Shown in pieces: positions 42,792-53,224 of a DNA stretch of 64,000 nt. Positions within the stretch are counted from its first letter, which is position 1; each line of letters starts with the position of its first letter. Made by a program: the position numbers and the translations under genes. The stretch comes from Flavobacterium sp. (GTDB lineage Bacteria; Bacteroidota; Bacteroidia; Flavobacteriales; Flavobacteriaceae), in NCBI RefSeq assembly GCF_027484205.1, contig NZ_JAIXUB010000026.1, positions 310,001 to 374,000 on the forward strand, given 5' to 3'. The notes below the pieces were generated by a model. That model made no database searches and was not told the origin of the DNA. It worked only from the letters and a program-made list of their open reading frames with translations.

Positions 42792-43499
42792 CTATTTTGG
42801 TTCTTGAGTGATTGGCTTTTTTACAAATTTTCGCTGTTTTGGTTTACTCATGTTTTCAGTTACTAATTTTCCATTTTTAAGGAATTGCCAATTGCCTTCT
42901 TTTTTACCTTTTACATAATTACCTTTTGAAACAACTTCATTTTTGGCATTTCTAAAAGTAGATAATCCTTCAAAAACATCTTTTTTATAATTTATTTCTT
43001 CAAGTACAACTCCATTTTCAGCATATTTTTTATAAATTCCTTCTTTCAAACCATCTTTATATGTCGTTTCCTCAGCAATGGTATTGTCTTTATAAAATAC
43101 TTTTCTAACTCCATCGAGTTTTCCATTTTTATAATTTTCAAGAGTCATAATATTAGGTGATTCAAAATGATAATACTTCCATTCACCTTCATGAACTTTA
43201 TTTACAAGTTTTCCTTCGCTTACTTTTGAACCTCTTTGATTATAGAATATTGTATAACAAGAATTCTCTTTTACATTAAAATCTCTTGTTGCAATTACTG
43301 TTCCTGCTTTTGTGTCATCAAAAAATTTAAATAATCCTGTTTCCTTTCCATGTTCAAAAGTTCCTTCATATCGTGGTCTTTTTGATTCTTCATAAACACC
43401 TTTCCACAAACCATGCTTTAAACCTTTATCATCAAGTTTATTAATTTCTTGAGCAAAATTTGAAAAGGTTATAAAAAATAACATAAAAAAATACTTCAT
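42792..43499 (-). CDS. Exported MORN-like repeat protein (YwqK-type)
   Basis: 235 aa from MKYFFMLFF at 43499; a start 81 bp upstream is rejected since the signal peptide (ends NFAQ) begins here. The body is ~9 repeats of ~22 residues, each with a GxxxGxWKxY-type core (GLKHGLWKGVYEESK; GKLDGVRKVFYKDN; GLKEGIYKKYAENG). This fold is labelled YwqK antitoxin in databases, but no toxin gene is adjacent, and the signal peptide argues for an envelope role. -7 box TATTTTTG 26 bp upstream. Confidence 0.85.
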   Translation of the reverse strand: MKYFFMLFFITFSNFAQEINKLDDKGLKHGLWKGVYEESKRPRYEGTFEHGKETGLFKFFDDTKAGTVIATRDFNVKENSCYTIFYNQRGSKVSEGKLVNKVHEGEWKYYHFESPNIMTLENYKNGKLDGVRKVFYKDNTIAEETTYKDGLKEGIYKKYAENGVVLEEINYKKDVFEGLSTFRNAKNEVVSKGNYVKGKKEGNWQFLKNGKLVTENMSKPKQRKFVKKPITQEPK

Positions 43500-43525
43500 A
43501 TACTTTGTTTTAATAAATCTATTTA

Positions 43526-43533
43526 CAAAAATA
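43526..43533 (-). promoter_or_regulatory. -7 box for MORN-like protein gene
   Basis: TATTTTTG on the minus strand, exact TAnnTTTG, 26 bp before the chosen start; this supports the start at 43499 over the upstream one. Confidence 0.45.
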
Positions 43534-43771
43534 ATTCCAAAATAATAAACGTAATCTACTTTTAGATATTGTACTGACAAAAGTACATTAAGTTTTGTTT
43601 AATCATAATTTATATTTACTTAATTAAAAACGCCTTAAACACTGAAAATCATAAGAATATAATATTAAACAATAAAGTTAAAAATTACATAAACTTTACA
43701 TTGTTTAATAATTTAGATAAAAAGTTAAACAAAAAAGATATAATTTAGCAAAAACATTAAAACACAAAACT

Positions 43772-44713
43772 ATGAAAAAATTAAGCTTATTTGGGTTTAT
43801 TGCAGTATTTGCAGTACTTTTCACATCATGCAGTGATGATGACAAAAAAACAGACAATTCAATTTCTGGAATTGCTTCAAGAACAGAAGATTTATCTTTA
43901 TTAGTAAAAGCTTTGGATAAAGCAGGTTTAGTAGAAACATTAAAAACTGGGAATTACACCGTTTTTGCTCCAACAAATGACGCTTTTATTGAAGCAGGCT
44001 ATGATGAAGATGCAATTGCAAACTTACCTGCAAGTGGAGTTCCTGCATTAAGAGAACTATTGTTAAATCATGTTGTTAACGGAAAAAATCTTTCTTCTGC
44101 ACTTTCAAATAATATGTATGTAAAGACTTTAGGTAAAGGTGCAGCTTCTGCAACTAACACCTTAAGTATGCATATTGGAGTTACCGGAAGTGGAGCAACA
44201 ACTGTTGTAACTTTAAACGGTGGTGCAGAAGTTGTAACAGCAGATGTTGAGGCTTCTAATGGTGTTGTGCACATTGTTGACGAAGTTATTGGTTTACCAA
44301 CAGTTGTAACACATGCATTAGCTAATAGTAACTTTTCACAGTTAGTTGAATTATTATCTGCGCAAGGATTAGTTTCTACATTAAATGGAACAGCAAGTTC
44401 TCCTTTTACAGTTTTTGCACCTGTGAATTCTGCTTTTACACCAGCTGTTTTGGGTGTATATACTGGCTTAGCAACTAGTGATTTAAGAACTCAAGTTTTA
44501 ACTTACCATGTTGTTGGTGGAGCGAATGTTCTTGCTAATGCAATTCCATCAGGAAATATACAAACTTTACAAGGTGAAGGATTTACCATTACTGGAACTG
44601 CTATTAATGATGCTGGAACAACTACAAATAAAAATATTATTTTAACTGATGTTCAATGTTCAAACGGTGTAATACATGCTATTGATGGTGTATTATTACC
44701 AGCATTTAACTAG
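43772..44713 (+). CDS. Lipoprotein with two fasciclin domains, first of a pair
   Basis: 313 aa. Leader ends FTSCSDDDKK, Cys20 lipidated with an acidic export-type stretch. Two FAS1 domains (~36-170 and ~178-312), each with the YTVFAPTNDAF / FTVFAPVNSAF motif, the LLNHVV / LTYHVV central helix, and the closing NGVVHIVDEVI / NGVIHAIDGVL. Surface adhesion-type module. Followed by a terminator and then a paralogue. Confidence 0.92.
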   Translation: MKKLSLFGFIAVFAVLFTSCSDDDKKTDNSISGIASRTEDLSLLVKALDKAGLVETLKTGNYTVFAPTNDAFIEAGYDEDAIANLPASGVPALRELLLNHVVNGKNLSSALSNNMYVKTLGKGAASATNTLSMHIGVTGSGATTVVTLNGGAEVVTADVEASNGVVHIVDEVIGLPTVVTHALANSNFSQLVELLSAQGLVSTLNGTASSPFTVFAPVNSAFTPAVLGVYTGLATSDLRTQVLTYHVVGGANVLANAIPSGNIQTLQGEGFTITGTAINDAGTTTNKNIILTDVQCSNGVIHAIDGVLLPAFN

Positions 44714-44728
44714 TTTTAAACACTCCTA

Positions 44729-44760
44729 AAAAGCTCACATGAAAATGTGGGCTTTTTTTT
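44729..44760 (+). terminator. Intrinsic terminator after first fasciclin gene
   Basis: Stem AAAGCTCACAT/ATGTGGGCTTT (one G-T pair) with loop GAAA and eight Ts. Confidence 0.85.
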
Positions 44761-44792
44761 ATTAAAAAAATCCATTTAATAGTTTATTTTTA

Positions 44793-44800
44793 TAAATTTG
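44793..44800 (+). promoter_or_regulatory. -7 box for second fasciclin gene
   Basis: TAAATTTG, exact TAnnTTTG, 40 bp before the ATG at 44841 and after the terminator, so the second gene has its own promoter. Confidence 0.5.
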
Positions 44801-44840
44801 CTAACAATTTTTAAAACAAAAATCCCAAATAAATAAATTT

Positions 44841-45830
44841 ATGAAAACAACCTATGTTAAATTAATGAGTTTTATTGCTGTTTTTGCAATTTTATTCTCG
44901 TCATGTGATGACGTTGATAAAACGCTGAATTCAAATGATAAAACAGTAGCTGAGTATGTGGCTCAAAATCCAAATCTATCTATTTTATTTGCAGCATTAG
45001 AAAAAACGGATTTAACAAATACTCTTTACACTGAAGGAACTTACACTGTTTTTGCTCCAACAGATGAAGCATTTACATTATACTTAGACGCAAATGGTTA
45101 TGCTAGTATTGAAGATGTTGAAACTTCTGTTTTAACTCAAATATTATTAAATCACGTTATTGGAAGTGAATATAGTTTACAATCTTTGCCAGCAAATGGT
45201 TATGTTAAAACTTTAGGTAAAGGCACTGCTTCTGCAACTAACACTTTAAGTATGCACATTAATATTGCTGATGCATTGGTTACTTTAAATGGAAAATCAA
45301 CAGTATCAGAGCAATTAGGTTGGTCTAACATTAAATTAAACAACGGTATTCTTCATATTGTAGATGATGTTGTAACATTACCTACTATTATTGATCACGT
45401 AAAAGCAAACAATGCATTTAATACATTAGAAACTGTTTTAACGAGTACTTCAGGATCTTTTGGTGATCAAAGTGCTGTGTTAAATACTTTGACTACTAAT
45501 GCTTCTCCACTAACTTTATTTGCTCCAGCTAATACTGCTTTTACTGCAGCAACAACAGGAACAGGTTTTGCAGTTGGTGCTACAGCTTCTCAAGTTTCAA
45601 CAGTGTTGCGATATCACGTGGTTGCAGGAAATAATTTATCTACAGGTTTATTGCAAGATCAATCTTTTGCAACTTACACAACTCCTGCTCAAAATGTATC
45701 TATTGACTTAGTTGGTGGTGCTAAAGTTGTTGACCAAGAAGAAAATAAAGGAAGCGTTTTTGCTGCTGACATACAATGTTCAAATGGCGTTATTCATGGT
45801 GTTAGTAGAGTTTTACAACCTACACTATAA
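44841..45830 (+). CDS. Lipoprotein with two fasciclin domains, second of a pair
   Basis: 329 aa. Leader ends LFSSCDDVDK (Cys22 lipidated). FAS1 domains at ~38-185 and ~190-329, with YTVFAPTDEAF, ILLNHVIG, LTLFAPANTAF, RYHVVAG and NGVIHGVSRVL. Clear paralogue of the preceding gene: the YVKTLGKGxASATNTLSMHI segment is shared almost word for word, pointing to a recent duplication or conversion in the first domain. Confidence 0.92.
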   Translation: MKTTYVKLMSFIAVFAILFSSCDDVDKTLNSNDKTVAEYVAQNPNLSILFAALEKTDLTNTLYTEGTYTVFAPTDEAFTLYLDANGYASIEDVETSVLTQILLNHVIGSEYSLQSLPANGYVKTLGKGTASATNTLSMHINIADALVTLNGKSTVSEQLGWSNIKLNNGILHIVDDVVTLPTIIDHVKANNAFNTLETVLTSTSGSFGDQSAVLNTLTTNASPLTLFAPANTAFTAATTGTGFAVGATASQVSTVLRYHVVAGNNLSTGLLQDQSFATYTTPAQNVSIDLVGGAKVVDQEENKGSVFAADIQCSNGVIHGVSRVLQPTL

Positions 45831-45852
45831 AAAACAAAACTATATTTTATAT

Positions 45853-45884
45853 AAATCCTCAATTATTAAATTGAGGATTTTTTT
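45853..45884 (+). terminator. Intrinsic terminator after second fasciclin gene
   Basis: Stem AAATCCTCAATT/AATTGAGGATTT with short loop and T-run, 22 bp after the stop. Confidence 0.88.
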
Positions 45885-46100
45885 ATGTTTAATAATTTGA
45901 AACACCTATTAGAAAATTGAAGTATATAAATTAATTCACAACATCTAAATGATTGTGAAGTTAAATAATATAGGGTTGATTTTAACGATTGGAAATATTT
46001 CACAATAGCAAAATGAAACTTTGAAAAAGATTACTGATTAGAAAAGATTTTAAAATCCATGATTTAGTTATTAAAAGCTAAGTTATGCTTACTATCAAAT

Positions 46101-46137
46101 AAAAATGCCTAATTATGAATTATAATTAGGCATTTTT
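46101..46137. terminator. Terminator of yidC
   Basis: Sixteen-base stem AAAAATGCCTAATTAT/ATAATTAGGCATTTTT with a 5-nt loop, 17 bp beyond the minus-strand yidC stop. Confidence 0.88.
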
Positions 46138-46153
46138 GAATACTATGTTTTAA

Positions 46154-48046
46154 CTATTTTTTATTCAATTTCTTTTGTGCTTCGGCTTGTTCCATCATTT
46201 CTCTCATTTTCTTTTGGAACTTACTTTCTGTCTTTGGTTTTGCTTTATTCTCTTGAATTTGTGCATGAATTTTATCGCTATCAATAAAGTATTTCTTAAT
46301 AACTAACATAATTCCTATTGTGATTAAGTTAGAAATAAAGTTATACAAACTCAATCCTGAACCATAACTATTGAAGAAAATTAACATCATGATTGGAGAA
46401 AGATAAATCATGATTTTCATAATTTTACCCATATCTGGCATACCTTCTTGTTGTGGTTGTGCCATGGCTTGATCGCCTGAAGTCATTTTCATATAGAAGA
46501 AAATAGCTATTGCTGCTAATATTGGAAACAAACTCACGTGATCTCCATATAATGGAATGTTGAATGGCAATTTGAAAATTTGGTCAAATGATGATAAATC
46601 TTCAGCCCACAAGAATCCTTTTTGTCTTAACTCAATTGCTGAAGGGAAAAACTGGAAAGAAGCATACATAAACGGCAACTGAATCAATGCCGGAATACAA
46701 CCTGCCATTGGATTTACTCCTGCTTTGTTGTACAATTTCATTGTTTCTTGTTGCTTTTTCATTGGATCTTTTGCAAATTTTTCTCCTAATTCAGTAATTT
46801 CTGGACGCAATACTTTCATTTTTGCTTGTGACAAGAAAGATTTGAAAGTAATAGGTGACATTGCAATTTTGATAATAATTGTAAATAAAATAATTGCAAT
46901 TCCTAATCCCATGAATGAACTCAAGAAACCGAAAAGTGGAATGAAAATTAATTTGTTTATCCAACCAAAGATTCCCCAACCCAATGGAACAATGTCTTCA
47001 ATATTTTTTTCGTATTTATTTAATATTTTATAATCCGTTGGACCATAATACCAATTCATTTTGTAATCTAACTCACCATTTTTAAATGCTAAAGGCATTA
47101 TTGATTTAAATTGTTTTGTATAAACAGTATCAATTTTTTCATCTCTAACAAGGTTTGTTGAGCTTACTTTTACGTTCTCAATCGGTGTTTGAGACAACAA
47201 AATCGAACTAAAAAAATGTTGCTTGTAAGCAATAAATGTTGCTTTTTCTAAAATTTCATCTTCTTGTTGTCCTGTTCCTGCATAATCAACTTTTCCGTCG
47301 TTTTCAAAATAGATTTCTGCATAACGGTTTTCATAAGAAATACTTTTCTCATTGCGATAGGTTTTTAAATCCCACTGTAAATCAGCTGCTTTTGAAGTAT
47401 TTAAGACTTTGCTTAATCCTTGAGAACGAACGTCAAAATCTAACATGTAATCGTTAGCTTTCAAAACGTATTTGTATTCTAAAAACTCATTTTCACCCGA
47501 TTTTAACTTCATAGAAAGGATTTGATCGTTTCCGTTTTTAGTTAACGTTGGTTCAAAAAATAAATCTTTAGTATTTAGAACTCGATTGTCTTTAGTTTGA
47601 AGTTCAAGATTGAAATTAGCGTTATTATTTTTAATTAACTCTACTAATTGTCCTGAATTTTTTTCGAATTTCTTATAGTTTTTTAGAACTGCTTCAACGA
47701 TATATCCACCTTTATTAGCAATTTTTAAAGTCAGCAATTCGTTTTCAATAGTTGTGAAACTTTCTTTTGCTGATGGCAATGTTGCAGAATAAGCAAAACT
47801 TCCTAAAGCTCCAGCTAATTTTTGAAGTTTAACTGTATCGCTAACTGTGGTATCTACAACCGTTTGTAAAACTTGTTTAGTTGCAACTTCTTTAGCTTTT
47901 TTAGCTTTATCAATTTTTTCCTGCTTGATTTTTTGGGCTTGTTCTTCTTGTGCTGTCTTTTGACTATTGTAAAACATCCACATGATAATCCCAAAGATTA
48001 GGGCAAAACCAATAATCGAATTTTTGTCAAACTTCTTTTCTTCCAT
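46154..48046 (-). CDS. yidC: Membrane protein insertase YidC
   Basis: 630 aa inner-membrane insertase working with or without SecYEG. TM1 at ~12-27 (IGFALIFGIIMWMFY), a Lys-rich linker, then the large periplasmic beta-sandwich domain (~80-370). The C-terminal Oxa1 core (~375-590) holds five TM helices with MAGCIPALIQLPFMYASFQFF as the conserved part. The C-terminal tail is Lys/Glu-rich, as in other Bacteroidota YidC proteins. pyrG lies upstream on the same strand, a common Bacteroidota order. Confidence 0.96.
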   Translation of the reverse strand: MEEKKFDKNSIIGFALIFGIIMWMFYNSQKTAQEEQAQKIKQEKIDKAKKAKEVATKQVLQTVVDTTVSDTVKLQKLAGALGSFAYSATLPSAKESFTTIENELLTLKIANKGGYIVEAVLKNYKKFEKNSGQLVELIKNNNANFNLELQTKDNRVLNTKDLFFEPTLTKNGNDQILSMKLKSGENEFLEYKYVLKANDYMLDFDVRSQGLSKVLNTSKAADLQWDLKTYRNEKSISYENRYAEIYFENDGKVDYAGTGQQEDEILEKATFIAYKQHFFSSILLSQTPIENVKVSSTNLVRDEKIDTVYTKQFKSIMPLAFKNGELDYKMNWYYGPTDYKILNKYEKNIEDIVPLGWGIFGWINKLIFIPLFGFLSSFMGLGIAIILFTIIIKIAMSPITFKSFLSQAKMKVLRPEITELGEKFAKDPMKKQQETMKLYNKAGVNPMAGCIPALIQLPFMYASFQFFPSAIELRQKGFLWAEDLSSFDQIFKLPFNIPLYGDHVSLFPILAAIAIFFYMKMTSGDQAMAQPQQEGMPDMGKIMKIMIYLSPIMMLIFFNSYGSGLSLYNFISNLITIGIMLVIKKYFIDSDKIHAQIQENKAKPKTESKFQKKMREMMEQAEAQKKLNKK

Positions 48047-48358
48047 AATGCATTGAACTTTATTAGAGTTCGTTAATTAATATTTAAGTTAGTCGTTGTG
48101 TTGACTTCTTTGTTTCATATGTTCAAATAATATTTTTCAAAGGTAACATATGGTATCGCTTTGATTGGTGTTTGCATTCGCAAACTGTTATTTATGGCGA
48201 TTTCATATTTATAAATAAAGTTTTTATGAAACTTTATTTTAGTAACCTTTAGTTGGCAAACTAGCCCTGATTGGATCTCGTCTTTTTGGACGAGAGGAAA
48301 GCAGGAAAATGGATAACCAAAATTACTACTGATTCGCTCCTAAATTAAGAAAGCTAAT
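48047..48358. other. Gap between pyrG and yidC with dispersed element
   Basis: No gene seen in 312 bp. The only structure recognised is copy 2 of the modular element (48258-48324); the rest is AT-rich sequence that presumably includes the yidC promoter, though I find no clear TAnnTTTG close to its start. Confidence 0.5.
48258..48324 (+). repeat. Modular dispersed element, copy 2 with TCTCGTC hairpin
   Basis: Begins AAACTAGCCCTGATTGGA and ends GCAGGAAAATGGATAAC, as copy 1 does on the opposite strand. The centre holds a different hairpin, TCTCGTC (48276-48282) with GACGAGA (48289-48295). Confidence 0.65.
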
Positions 48359-49984
<1,626 letters not shown>

Positions 49985-50018
49985 TCAACTATCTAGTTGT
50001 CCTTAATTGTTGTGTTGC

Positions 50019-50037
50019 CCTTCGACATGCTCAGGGT
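50019..50037. repeat. REP-like fragment CTTCGACATGCTCAG
   Basis: CCCTTCGACATGCTCAGGG, an almost perfect small palindrome of the CTGAGC/CTTCGAC family seen at 10208 and 60511. Confidence 0.4.
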
Positions 50038-50041
50038 AAAT

Positions 50042-50070
50042 TTGTTGTTGTTGTTGTTGTTGTTGTTGTT
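50042..50070 (+). repeat. TTG microsatellite, about nine units
   Basis: Uninterrupted TTG/GTT run upstream of pyrG (minus strand reads AAC/CAA). Located ~75 bp before the pyrG ATG, so a change in copy number could alter promoter spacing. Confidence 0.85.
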
Positions 50071-50164
50071 ATGTTTCTTGTAAAAAACGATGCAAAAATA
50101 CGATTATTAATTGATAATTAACAATGGATAATTGACAATTATAAACAAATAATAAATGGAAAAA

Positions 50165-50395
50165 CTATGGTTTTGGATATTGCTTTTTAATGTTTCGAAT
50201 TAACTCTTCTAAACCGTTTAATTTGAGTTCATAAACGAGTTTGAGTTGTTCTCCAAGCTGTCCATTTGGCAAACGATTGTTGTGTATCCAAACTAAATAA
50301 TATTCTGGTAAGTCAATCAAATATTTGCCTTCGTATTTCCCGAAAGGCATTTTGGTGTGTGCTAGTTTGATTAAGGATTTTTGTTGGTCGTCCAT
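50165..50395 (-). CDS. DUF3820 family protein
   Basis: 76 aa, cytosolic. MPFGKYEGKYLIDLPEYYLVWI is the DUF3820 signature, followed by LGEQLKLVYELKLNGLEELI. The fold resembles part of exonuclease-associated modules, but its own function is unknown. Monocistronic. Confidence 0.85.
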   Translation of the reverse strand: MDDQQKSLIKLAHTKMPFGKYEGKYLIDLPEYYLVWIHNNRLPNGQLGEQLKLVYELKLNGLEELIRNIKKQYPKP

Positions 50396-50400
50396 TGAAA

Positions 50401-50545
50401 AGTTGAAAGTTTCGGGTTACGTGTTACGAGTTTTAATTGTTTTGAAATTATTTATATTATTTTAAGATAACATTCAATTTCTCATTAATTCAATTTCTTT
50501 TTATTAATTGAAATTCACAAAATCTTAAACTCGAAACTTTCAACT
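50401..50545. repeat. 14-bp inverted repeat in DUF3820/osmC gap
   Basis: AGTTGAAAGTTTCG at 50401-50414 and CGAAACTTTCAACT at 50532-50545 are perfect complements 117 bp apart, enclosing AT-rich DNA with no gene. Confidence 0.6.
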
Positions 50546-50555
50546 CGATACCTAT

Positions 50556-50960
50556 TTATTTCCAATTAAAAACAATTTCTTTCTTAATATCTGGATGTAA
50601 ACTATAGAAAACTGGGCAGGTCATTGCGGTTCTTTCCAATATCGTTTTAGTTTTGTCATCAGCAACTAAGTTCATATTGAAAGTAATATGAATTTCGGTG
50701 ATTCTTCTTGGTTCTGTTCCCATGATTTTGGTTACTTCTGCAGTTGAATTTGAAAAATCTACTTCTAAATCACGTGCTTTTATTCCCATAACGGTAAACA
50801 TGCAACTCGCTAAACCATTAGCAACAGTATCTGTTGGAGAAAATGCTTCTCCTTTTCCATTGTTGTCAATTGGTGCATCTGAAATAATTTCTGAACCTGA
50901 TTGCAAATGAATGGAAGAAGTTCGTAAATCTCCTAAATAAGTTACTTTGGAAGTTGCCAT
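50556..50960 (-). CDS. OsmC family peroxiredoxin
   Basis: 134 aa. Thiol peroxidase of the OsmC/Ohr fold, with Cys53 (GLASCMFTVMGI) and Cys115 (TAMTCPVFYSLHP) in the family positions; the PTDTVANGLASC segment is typical. Would detoxify organic peroxides. Its ATG overlaps the stop of the LysM protein gene (TAATG), so the genes are co-translated. Confidence 0.9.
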   Translation of the reverse strand: MATSKVTYLGDLRTSSIHLQSGSEIISDAPIDNNGKGEAFSPTDTVANGLASCMFTVMGIKARDLEVDFSNSTAEVTKIMGTEPRRITEIHITFNMNLVADDKTKTILERTAMTCPVFYSLHPDIKKEIVFNWK

Positions 50961-53137
50961 TATTGTGCTTGTTTTATGGTTAAATCAGTATCGTAATACA
51001 AAATATAAATTCCGTCATTTACATAACCTGATGTTACTTTTTTATTATAATCAAATTTACTTTCTACTTGTTCCGTAGCAATGTCAAGAGTTTCTTCAAA
51101 GGATTTATCTTGTGCTAATCGTAACATCGTATCAAATGTTACATCAAAACCACGAGTAGCATATTGATTTGGAATTACTTTATTTTTCTTTTTGTATGCA
51201 TGTTCAAATTTTGAAGCTAAATCGGAATCATTTTCTTTTGTAGCTGATGGATAAGCCATTTTTAATTTTGTTAATCTTGATAATGGAATTTCTTCAAAAT
51301 CTAAAGTTTCATTCGGTTCAAGAATAACTAATTGCACTTGAAAATCTTTCATAGCATTTTGCAAAACAGAAGTAATTGAAAGAATAGTTTGAGTTGACTC
51401 AGAAGCCATAACTACATAATTCATTTTATCTTTCACAAAAAGTTTTTTGATACTATCTGCAACAATGGAACCTTTATCTGTTAGACCAACAATTTTTGTA
51501 TCACTATGAAACTCTTTAATATAATCTCTAACCGAGTTCTTTTTAGCATCAATTGCAGCAATAACATTTCCGTTTTTAGCTCTCATGTATTCAAACATGG
51601 CACTTTTTACAGCTTCTGTACTTGGAACCGTTTGATATAAATTAGAATAAGACTTGCCTTCTTCCTTCGACAATGGAGAAATTACAGGAATATTTTTAGA
51701 CTCCAACGCAGCTGCTACTTTTTCGACATTGACTTGATAAAATGGACCAATAACAGCATTGGTTTTTGAAAAATCATTCTCTGAAATTACATTCAGTGCA
51801 TTAGTTGTATTTTTTGTTTCTTCTGAATCATAAATTTTGACATCCATATTGATTCCTAAAACTTTAGCCGAATCAATTGCCATTAAAGCACCTGAATAAA
51901 AATCAAGTGTCATATTTAGAAATTTATCTTTTTTCAAACGTTCACCAATGGAAGTCAGTGTGTCACTTTGGATTTTAGAAGCATTAAATGGTAAAAATAA
52001 AACCAATTCTTTTTTATTCTGCTTAGATACAGTTTTAGTTAAATCTTTGAAATTATTTTTAACTTCCTTCGCAAAAGAGAGGTTTGCAGGAACTTTTAAA
52101 ACCATTCCTTCTCTTACACCATTTTTTAAATCTGGATTCAAATTGGTCAAAGTAAGTTCAGACAATGCAAACTGGCGTGTCAAACTATACATTGTCTCGC
52201 CTGATTTTACAGTATAATCAAGAAGATTTGTTGCTTTAGGAGTTTCAAATTTTGGTCTTTCTTCTTCAACAACTTCTCCTACTTTTTCTTTTACAGAAAC
52301 CTCTGGTTTATTGGTATTTCTAAAAATTTTCAACTTGTATCCAATTGGAAGATTTTCAACAACTTCAGGATTTTGTTTTTCTAATTCTTCAACTGTAATT
52401 CCATATTTTGTTGCAATTCCGTATTTTGTTTCTTTAGGTTGTACCTCATGAAGTAGAGGAGTTTTAGCCTGAGTAAGATAATTTTTCTTTCCCGTTGGAA
52501 TTGTTAGTTTTTGTCCTGGTTGCAAACCATCCACTTTTAAAAATGGATTTTCTTCTTCTAAATCTTCTATTGAAACTTTGTATTCTTTTGAAATGTTATA
52601 TAAAGTTTCTTTAGCTTGTACTTCGTGTGTTTTTGCAAAAACTACTTTTGAATTAGCATTTCCTTTTTGAATTCCTTTTTTGATGATTATTTTTTGGTCA
52701 ATTTTCAAACCATTTACTGCATCAGGATTGTTTTTTTCCAATTCTTCCACTGAAACATCATACTTTTTTGAAATAGAATACAAATTATCTCCTTGAGCAA
52801 CAGTATGGTATTTTGCATTGATTTCAGAAGGTTTTTGCTTATATTCTTTTACTTTTTCTTCTGTTTTCTTTACTTCTGCTACTTCAGCAATCACAGGTTT
52901 TTCTTCTATTTTTGAATTAGATTTCTCAACAGTTTTTGGAATCAAAACTACTGAACTAGGTTTAATTCCACTTTGTGAATCTGGATTTAATTTATATATA
53001 TCATAAGGAGTAACCTTATATTTTTGAGCAATTGTTTGAATTGTTTCGCCTTCAAGAACCGTATGTTTTACGTAATTCTGTCCAAAAACAGAAGCCGCAA
53101 AAACCAATACAGTTATATAAATTACTCTTTTAAACAT
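50960..53137 (-). CDS. Secreted LysM protein fused to a type-1 periplasmic binding fold
   Basis: 725 aa. Signal peptide ends VFGQ (~20). Five LysM modules (~21-66, 110-155, 165-213, 227-273, 307-352), each with HTV/EV-xxGET/KET-xYxI and a following NP motif, which bind peptidoglycan. Residues ~378-725 are a periplasmic-binding-type-1 (amino-acid ABC receptor) fold: LVLFLPFNASKIQSDT, DFYSGALMAIDSA, AVIGPFYQVNVEKVA. A wall-anchored sensor or scaffold is likely. Lies between guaA and osmC. Confidence 0.88.
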   Translation of the reverse strand: MFKRVIYITVLVFAASVFGQNYVKHTVLEGETIQTIAQKYKVTPYDIYKLNPDSQSGIKPSSVVLIPKTVEKSNSKIEEKPVIAEVAEVKKTEEKVKEYKQKPSEINAKYHTVAQGDNLYSISKKYDVSVEELEKNNPDAVNGLKIDQKIIIKKGIQKGNANSKVVFAKTHEVQAKETLYNISKEYKVSIEDLEEENPFLKVDGLQPGQKLTIPTGKKNYLTQAKTPLLHEVQPKETKYGIATKYGITVEELEKQNPEVVENLPIGYKLKIFRNTNKPEVSVKEKVGEVVEEERPKFETPKATNLLDYTVKSGETMYSLTRQFALSELTLTNLNPDLKNGVREGMVLKVPANLSFAKEVKNNFKDLTKTVSKQNKKELVLFLPFNASKIQSDTLTSIGERLKKDKFLNMTLDFYSGALMAIDSAKVLGINMDVKIYDSEETKNTTNALNVISENDFSKTNAVIGPFYQVNVEKVAAALESKNIPVISPLSKEEGKSYSNLYQTVPSTEAVKSAMFEYMRAKNGNVIAAIDAKKNSVRDYIKEFHSDTKIVGLTDKGSIVADSIKKLFVKDKMNYVVMASESTQTILSITSVLQNAMKDFQVQLVILEPNETLDFEEIPLSRLTKLKMAYPSATKENDSDLASKFEHAYKKKNKVIPNQYATRGFDVTFDTMLRLAQDKSFEETLDIATEQVESKFDYNKKVTSGYVNDGIYILYYDTDLTIKQAQ

Positions 53138-53187
53138 ATTTTTTATATTTTAAACCATTCAGAAATTAAGTTTCATTAAGCATAATC

Positions 53188-53218
53188 AGTTCTGAAAACT
53201 GTAAACTGAACACTGCCA
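53188..53218. repeat. ACTGxxAACTG simple repeat, copy 1
   Basis: Irregular repetition of TCTGAAAACTG, TAAACTGAACACTG units; a second stretch of the same type lies at 60550-60600, before the cysteine desulfurase stop. Confidence 0.5.
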
Positions 53219-53224
53219 ACTTTT

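Noticed and set aside
42792..43499. Antitoxin function for the YwqK-type repeat protein
   Set aside because: The database name suggests it, but there is no toxin gene next to it and it carries a signal peptide.
50042..50070. CRISPR or coding poly-Gln/Leu tract
   Set aside because: A simple trinucleotide run in an intergenic region with no surrounding reading frame.
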